Shown one piece after another: positions 57,671-64,000 of a stretch of DNA of 64,000 nt. The notes under the pieces were generated by a model. The model ran no database searches. It was not told the DNA's origin and saw only the letters and a list, made by a program, of their open reading frames with translations. Source of the stretch: Branchiostoma floridae (lineage: Eukaryota; Chordata; Leptocardii; Amphioxiformes; Branchiostomatidae); contig NC_049993.1 in NCBI RefSeq assembly GCF_000003815.2, positions 5,671,686 to 5,735,685 of the forward strand. The letters run 5' to 3'. Position 1 is the stretch's first letter. Each line of letters starts with the position of its first letter. The position numbers and the translations under genes were made by a program.

Positions 57671-58480
57671 AATACAATGTGAAATGTCTGAAATACAAAT
57701 GTATTGTCTTCAATTGAAGACATGTGACTTGAACGGAATGGGAATTTCGGGTACACATGGGAAAGGAATAAACAGCGATGGTAGATCTTCCGTATTCGCA
57801 AATGGTCTTTTGCTAGACGTTCACTGCAAGGTTTTGAACTTTTGAAAATCCTTTTTTTGCGCAAAATTGTGCAAGAAATGTACCAGCATGTTTACGCAAC
57901 CAGTCCATTCGCTATCGCCAATCCTCAGACTGCACGTAATTGTGTGCCGTCATAATTTCTAATTTTTAAGTAAACAATTACCAATTATACTACGCAATGC
58001 TATGCATTGCTATATATACATGTATATATCATTTCTATTGTACGTGTTTTCCTAACAAAAATAGCAAATGTTAAGCAAAACTACATACCAGTATCTGTCG
58101 ATGGAAATCGGTGCAATGACGTTGATGGAAAACTGAGCCATGGTCAGGTACACCGTGTCTATGATGAAGAAGACGCCGCCACAGGCCAGCGGTTCGCCAT
58201 CATGCAAGAACACCACGGCCATGGGGACTTTGGTGACAAGTTGGAAGATGTCGGCCACGGCCAGAGCGCAGAGCAGGGCGTTCCCGGGCGTTCTCAGCTC
58301 CTGTACGCACGAGACGGTGATCAGGAGCGCCATGTTCCCGCAGACCCCCAGAACAGTACAGACTGCCAGCCAAACCATCTGCAGCTCGCGGTAGGGCGGG
58401 TCGGCGTAGTAGAACGGCTCCCAATCAAAGGCAGTGGAGTTGTCGAGACCGAACGAGTCGTTGGTGCTGTTTGTAGCCAT
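54472..58480 (-). CDS. class A (rhodopsin-like) GPCR, copy A
   Basis: Five exons on the minus strand: 58089-58480, 56762-56917, 56202-56291, 54945-55254 and 54472-54807, giving 427 residues. Start MATNSTNDSF has N-glycosylation sites (NST, NDS). TM1 (VWLAVCTVLGVCGNMALLI) has the GN motif, TM2 ALAVADIF, and TM3 ends ISIDRYW (DRY), preceded by the disulfide Cys in PLACGG. The partner Cys in the second extracellular loop is PPLFVCK. TM5 spans exon 3 (NISIAVTVIIMLYCYCK). TM6 has SWAPYF, and TM7 ends SNPIIYAYRNPQLREG (NPxxY), with no Lys, so it is not an opsin. A third intracellular loop of about 130 residues is rich in Ser, Pro and Glu. NPIIYAYRN recalls adenosine/melanocortin receptors, but the ligand is unknown. 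The first intron splits the codon after DRY. Confidence 0.88.
55299..55740 (+). mobile_element. decayed LINE 3' end in GPCR A intron 3
   Basis: A frameshifted remnant with a VLWNSLS-type motif, as at the C-terminus of CR1/L2-like polymerases, followed by a 3' UTR: CCAAGGGCTAATTTGGGCAA, then ATAAATGAATAAATG. Antisense to the GPCR. Confidence 0.6.
55985..56100 (+). mobile_element. second LINE 3' tail of the same family
   Basis: ACAATAGCCTACGGCTAGTT then GGGCAGCCCTG, ending in ATAGATAAATAAA repeats, matches the tail at about 55674-55740. Confidence 0.6.
57399..57466. repeat. 34-bp tandem duplication
   Basis: TCTTAGAACTTGTCTTACAA then GTCACGCCAGGGAA is repeated once with one mismatch, in intron 1 of GPCR A. 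Confidence 0.92.
57606..57665. repeat. (TA)n microsatellite
   Basis: About 30 uninterrupted TA steps in intron 1 of GPCR A. Confidence 0.97.
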
Positions 58481-59989
58481 CTCAAACAGACAGACAAGCC
58501 TGATTGCACTTAAAGCGATCCTTGCATGGCTGAAGGTTTTTTGGGTCTTATGTCGCAGACAAACCAACCCCCGCGAAGGTTCTGCAATTTCAATATATAT
58601 GAATATTGCATTTTGCAAATTCTTACTCGGGGGCTTTTAGTAAAATGTCCACACAGTACTTATAATACATATAATGATAATGTAGCTGCAAGCTTGGATA
58701 CTTGTCAGCTGTACTATTCCTGTTGCCGCCCAACGATCGAGGCACAGGAAATGACGATGATGGCAGTCACAGCCAGAATCATATCCAGTTGCTTAAGTAA
58801 TTGCTATTTGACGTATGACAGCCTGTTGCGTGCTTCTGGCATTATAGTGAACTGGAATTATGTTCTAGCAACCGGTAGAACTGTAATGTCCCCATGCGAA
58901 TCGGGGCGGTTCTTTATACTGTTGATATTTGTTGCACAAAGAGTTCTGTCCTTAATTTGACTCCATACTGAATAACCAATGTGCCTTGAGTCTCACCTCA
59001 CCTCACCTCACCTCACCGGTCCCATAGCCTCACCGGTCGTAGGGGCAGCAATGCCATCAACATAAGTTGAGTCTAGCCTGTGGGAATTAAGCAGCTGCTA
59101 ATGATGCTGTTTAATTAGCGTAATGATGTCGTGGAGCCACGGATTGGATTAAAGTCCCTCGTGTGTCGCCCGGACTCAACAGGGCAACACTCCCTCACCT
59201 CGACTGATTACCTACCGCCCTAGCTGTTACTGGCAAAACGTGAACTGAATCTCGAATTTCCTCAGATGAATAGATTAAAAAAAAAACAATTTTTTTTCCT
59301 GCGGTCGTGACACAGTGTAATTCCCTAGCTCGTTTTGTGTAAAGAGCACAAAGGTATCGAACCCGAAAAATACTTCTTTAGCATGTAGGTCGGGCGAGGC
59401 ACTGTTTGTAGCAGGAATTGAAGGCTTCACGCACCACATTATGCGAGAGATTGTATCACACAGAACAGATTTCACCTGCCACACTTGTTTATCCACTCTG
59501 AAGATGTACATGACGTATGTATAGCCGGGATAAACCATAGACGGCTTTAGGGAGCTTCCGCCTTGCGTGTCATGTACAGTCGGATAATGCAAGGCATGAG
59601 GGCTTTGCATGTCTTGTTTCAATCGCATGTAGTGACATGAGATGACAAAAAAAATGAGGGTAAACCAACGAGACATCCAAATAGACTTAATTACTCCTTA
59701 ATTGGCATCAGAATCAGTTGGGAGGGGCCGTGAGGAGACAGGAGACAGTTATCATCTAAAAATAACAACACAAACAACCGGCTTTCAGATGCCTCATTAT
59801 AATAATCAAATACCTCATTTCAATATTATGACATTTACGCCGGTGTAGTCTACACTCTACAGTACAGTAGACCGGGCAGATCGTCTGCGTTCTGCTTTCC
59901 GCTAGCTCGATGCAAGGACGTTATATGATGCTCGATGCGTTTGTTTTTGCAGACTGTAAAGGCTAGGTCCGTTTTATTGTCTGTTTGAG
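58481..59989. promoter_or_regulatory. shared divergent promoter region of the two GPCR genes
   Basis: About 1.5 kb separate the two start codons. It includes a (CTCAC)n run at 58994-59017 and AATTAAGCAGCTGCTAATGA then TGCTGTTTAATTAGCG (59080-59119), combining an E-box CAGCTG and TAATTA cores. About 18 bases directly before each ATG match (TTGTCTGTTTGAG). No TATA box is obvious. Confidence 0.45.
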
Positions 59990-62900
59990 ATGGCTACAAA
60001 CAGCACCAACGACTCGTTCGGTCTCGCCAACTCCACTGCCTTTGACTGGGAGCCGTTCTACTACGCCGACCCGCCCTACCGCGAGCTGCAGATGGTTTGG
60101 CTGGCAGCCTGTACTGTTCTGGGGGTCTGCGGGAACATGGCGCTCCTGATCACCGTCTCGTGCGTACAGGAGCTGAGAACGCCCGGGAACGCCCTGCTCT
60201 GCGCTCTGGCCGTCGCCGACATCTTCCAACTTCTCTCCAAAGTCCCCCCGTCTATGATCTTCTTGCTTCATGGGAAGCCTTTGGCGTGTGATGGTGTCTT
60301 TGTCATCATAGACACTGTGTACCTGACGGTGGGCCAGTTTGCAGTCAACATCATCGCACCGATTTCCATCGACAGATACTGGTATGTATTTTCGAGACGT
60401 GTTTTTGAAAAGGCGTCTTGATAATACTTGTGCATTCAGTTTCTCTTCCGTAAGCTTAGAAAGTGTTAACCGATTATTTGAAGTCGAGTGCATTACGGCA
60501 GCACGCAATTAGGTACAATCTAACGGACAGGAAATGGTTAGCAAAGGGAAGGATCAGGAAAGACACTGCAGTGCGGATTGAGAAGAGGTTGCGCCATGCT
60601 GTTGTCTGGCGGTTAAGGTGGTATCTCACTGCACTTGTGGCACCGGTGCGGCACGGCGGGATTTGAAAGATCACTCGAATTTCAGAGATAAAGAACGAAT
60701 TTTCTTACGCTCTGTGTAATTTGTTGTCTTCCAAGTCACACTTTTACGTGTTACGCAATATCTAATTATGAAAAATCGGCGAAAATAACACAACAGTACT
60801 TGTGCCGCAGCGAATGAACCCCACAGTGCCGCACCGATGCCCCAAGTGCAGTGAGATACCACCTTTACGGTTTCTCCAAATAAAATGATTGTGGAATACT
60901 AGTATTATCTTATAGATAGCACATGCAGATATTTCATTACCCCATTGGTGTCATTTCTAGGATTTTCATAGTCTATGGTTAACCGAGTCTCATGTCTTAG
61001 CCATGAAGACAACATGCGAGAAGCGTAATACTATATATTTTCATTAAATCAGCATCTTGTCGTTTCATCATTCCGACCTTACAGATGCCTAGATTCGACA
61101 TAACATGATGTATTAAATCACGAGTCAGTAATAGAGGAGTGTTATGAATGCTGGAGGCTGGAAATTGTATACTTGCTTTTTTCTTTTGATTACATGCTTG
61201 GTCTGCATGCCGTGCAAGCAATCACTTGCGAGTTAACAATACTATACCAACTTCACTTGCCTTGTATTCAAAATGTAAGCTAATCAGTTCTAGGGAATAT
61301 GCTCTTCTCTATATACATGTGTCGTTTTCCGTCATTATTCAAGTCTTCAATGCATTTTAGTTTACAGGGGTACTGTCTATCTATTCCATTATTTTAGTTC
61401 AAAAAGGTTTTCAGCCTCGAAAGCCGTATTTTTCAGTCGAAAACCGTTTTAATTACTTTTACACGTGATAATTGTTGTCACCAAGGTACCACATTAGTTC
61501 ACCAGTTTATTTAGATCAGAATTACCCTCTTAGCAGTAAATTAATGTGATAGAGGGGTGCTATCACATTTTTGTCACTAGTAGACACAAAAGTGGTATCA
61601 GAAAAAAAGTGATTGCACCCCTCTATCACATGATGTATAAACACTTATTGAAATAACAGTTCGAAAACAAGTTATGACTACTTGTCGACGCTTTCAGTCC
61701 TAAAATACTATTCAGAGCTATGTAAATGTGATAAATAATCAGGTCTTTAACATGGTCCTCTTGATCATCCGCAACATCTGGTCATTCTAAAGTCCTACTA
61801 ACACGTTCCCACATTCTGCGATAACACAATATCTTGCTCTTCGTAGGTACATCTGTTCCCCCCTGAAGTACAGCGAAACAATGACGTCAACGCGAACCGC
61901 TCTCCTTATTGGACTGTCGTTTCTCCTCGCCATGGTAACGATGGTGCATCCTCTTCTAGAGGGAGGGAACAACTACTTTAACCCGCCATACATCTTCTGC
62001 AAGTATGTATGTCAAATAATAGAACTTGTCAGTACAAGTGACCTGGATCCACATGCAATGAATGGCAATTTGCTATATACCTTGTGCAAGATTTGACTAC
62101 TGTATGTCTTCTAGTTTCCATCACATATACAGTGTAGCATAGTACATGTATTTATCACACTCACTTTCCTCCTTTGTACTGTTGATATTTATGTGTTCTA
62201 TGTGATGTTTATAGTTTGTATTTAGCCTTGAATACCTGACTGACCGTTCCTGTTCCAGATACCTTGGCCTGGCTCGGAAGAGCAGACAAGCCATGATCAA
62301 CGTGTGCATCTTGGTGCCCATGATCACCATGTTATTTTGCTATTACAAGTAAGTTATGAGTCTTAATCATAACCACGTTACCTTCAGCCGTTCACTTGTT
62401 TTACGACAATTAGTTTCAATCTTCAATGTGGTACTTAACGGTGTAAACCCACTGTTTTGACATATAATAACGAATGTTTGTTTTTTGGCGACGCCTCAGG
62501 GGCGAGCCTAATATTATAGTGTGCGACCGTTTGACAAAAATTCCCAGAATTTCGTAGGCATGTCTGGAATATTTACACGCATGCGTAGTATTATCATCTG
62601 AGTATTCCCTGGGGAATTTGTTTCGAATACGTTCTTTTTATTGTAGAATCTGGCGTGAACTCAAACGACATCAGAATCGACACAACAAAGTATCCCCCAT
62701 CACGCGCTCAGAGATGGAGTACAGTGAGACTGCGCTCCCGCCCATCACGGAGACGCGCCACGCCTCGGTCTTCTCAGAAGACGGTGACGCCGACGATGAG
62801 TTGGAGGAACCCGCCTTCTCCACCGAGAATGACACCCCCAAGTCAGACCGGCCGTGGGGTAAGAAAGCTTCACAACCTGACGCGGTACCGACAGAGGCCT

Positions 62901-64000
62901 GTTTGGCTGAAGGCTGCAGCAACAAGAATGCTCAGAGGTCCACGGTAGGATCTGTGACATACTTTTTAATGGAATGTTTCATGATGACCTTATTTGCAAA
63001 GCATGTTCATCCTACCCAGCAGTGCCAACGGCAGACTGATATCTAAACTAATTATTAATATAATACACGTTTTTCACGCGGCGGACATGACAAAACGAAA
63101 ACGAGGTCATTTAGGAAAACAAAAAAAATATTTAGAAAATATTCATAGTCATATCCCAATTTTTCTCCCATACTATTCTTCTAAAAATAAGATTAAATAA
63201 TGAGCATTAAAAGTAGTGTTATGCACAGAAACTATGTAACAATTTGTAGTAGCATAGAGATGCAAATAAAAACATGACAATGCAAATTATTTGACAGATA
63301 TTTAACCATTCTCTAATAGGTTGATTTGTTAATTACCATTCTATCATTGGTTGAACTGCTAATCATGATGGACTGTCTTTTGTTTGCCACATTGCCATTG
63401 GCCTTGTTCTCTGACGATCTATCGTGTCGTCAGAAGGGTATATGGTTTCCATTGAATTGCTTGTCTAATAAATGCTGGTCGTCAGGAAGTCAATCAAGTC
63501 AGGTAGTCAATCGAAGCTATCATGGCCACTTGGTTGCTAAAGACTACGACACATTATTTGATTGATTGATTGGTTTTATTTTGCACTTTAAAAACAATCA
63601 TAAATACAGCAAATTAAAGAAAACAACAGAACGTGCAAGGGGAGAGAAAAAGCCGTGTGGCTTATACAACCTCTACCCCCTTCAAAATTTACAAATCATA
63701 ATGCTATTAAATGAATATGAAGACCATACATCAAACCATAATAAATCAAGTGAAACCCAGTGATCATCATGATACAGCAAATGATCTAACTAAAAAAAAC
63801 TGAAACAGACAAAACTAAACATGATCATAAAGAAATAAGTCAAAATCATAGAATTAACCTGCTAGCAAATTAATGAAAGCAAAATCTGATTATCATATCC
63901 TTCCAGGAAGCTACTGGAGAGAACCGACTGCAATCGGTCACCTTGGCCTGGGATGGAGTTCAGATCTCCCCGGAGTTCCGAGCTCGGATGAGGTCGGCCA
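59990..64000 (+). CDS. class A (rhodopsin-like) GPCR, copy B (3' end outside window)
   Basis: Exons: 59990-60381, 61847-62002, 62259-62348, 62647-62944 and 63907 to the right edge. Exons 1-3 have exactly the same lengths (392, 156, 90 nt) as copy A and all introns fall at matching points with matching phase. It has the same start MATNSTNDSF, GN in TM1, ALAVADIF, PLACDG, ISIDRYW, YICSPLKYS, and TM5 INVCILVPMITMLFCYYK. The third intracellular loop is acidic (SEDGDADDELEEPAFS) and differs most from copy A. The fifth exon starts EATGENRLQSV and is cut at EFRARMRSA, just before TM6. Copy B is in head-to-head orientation with copy A. Ligand unknown; paralogy to copy A is certain from the sequence. 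Confidence 0.88.
60617..60863. mobile_element. MITE family 2, copy 2
   Basis: Starts GGTGGTATCTCACTGCACTT and ends in the complement. Closely matches 26000-26243. It sits in intron 1 of GPCR B. Confidence 0.92.
61545..61630. repeat. hairpin with 22-bp arms
   Basis: TGTGATAGAGGGGTGCTATC (61545 on) pairs with GATTGCACCCCTCTATCACA (61611-61630) with one mismatch, in intron 1 of GPCR B. Confidence 0.85.
62945..63906. other. intron 4 of GPCR B
   Basis: AT-rich, with a short TTCTAATAGGTTG / TTCTATCATTGGTTG duplication near 63311-63355 and A-rich runs near 63610 and 63790. No exon was seen. Confidence 0.5.

Noticed and set aside
57474-57864. Ile-Tyr repeat frames on both strands
   Set aside because: They are produced by the (TA)n microsatellite in a GPCR intron.

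Overview
The window is animal genomic DNA. It has split genes with consensus GT/AG junctions, metazoan extracellular modules (CUB, EGF, kringle, collagen, C-type lectin), rhodopsin-class GPCRs, LINE 3' ends and many short fold-back elements. The module mix, compact introns and repeat texture fit a cephalochordate (amphioxus, Branchiostoma) draft assembly. That identification is an inference, not a search result. Three runs of N mark assembly gaps: 4791-4890, 11629-11728 and 20980-21956.

0-24 kb: four genes on the minus strand, all encoding predicted cell-surface proteins. From right to left they are (i) a kringle protein ending in a hydrophobic tail (19527-23616, possibly GPI-anchored); (ii) a CUB / seven-EGF / Thr-rich-stalk receptor (9841-17604) whose cytoplasmic tail ends in eight 12-residue repeats, each with D-x-x-Y-x-x-L, at a spacing that matches ITAMs; (iii) a shorter paralogue, CUB / Thr-rich stalk / TM (4891-8469), with an NPVY motif and one YQSL in its tail; (iv) a type II collagen-stalk C-type lectin (976-4251), cut by the left edge. 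Reading frame and intron phase carry through every junction I could place. Extracellular introns are phase 1, and the cytoplasmic-tail introns of the CUB genes are phase 2. The content resembles innate recognition or engulfment receptors.

24-54 kb: repeat-rich, with three copies of one intronless gene family (B-box-like Cys/His cluster, disordered middle, CCDC106-like C-terminus). One copy (28089-29027, minus) has an in-frame stop. The other two (38008-38919 plus; 47595-48503 minus) differ at six of 302 aligned residues and lie on opposite arms of a mosaic inverted duplication centred near 43.3 kb. At least eight fold-back (MITE-like) families are present in the window, two of them with two copies each. 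49-54 kb has no gene I can see. 52.8-53.4 kb may be a regulatory block.

54-64 kb: two paralogous class A GPCR genes in head-to-head orientation (54472-58480 minus; 59990 to the right edge, plus). They share identical intron positions. The first 243 coding bases differ at only four sites, after which divergence rises sharply, which suggests a gene-conversion tract.
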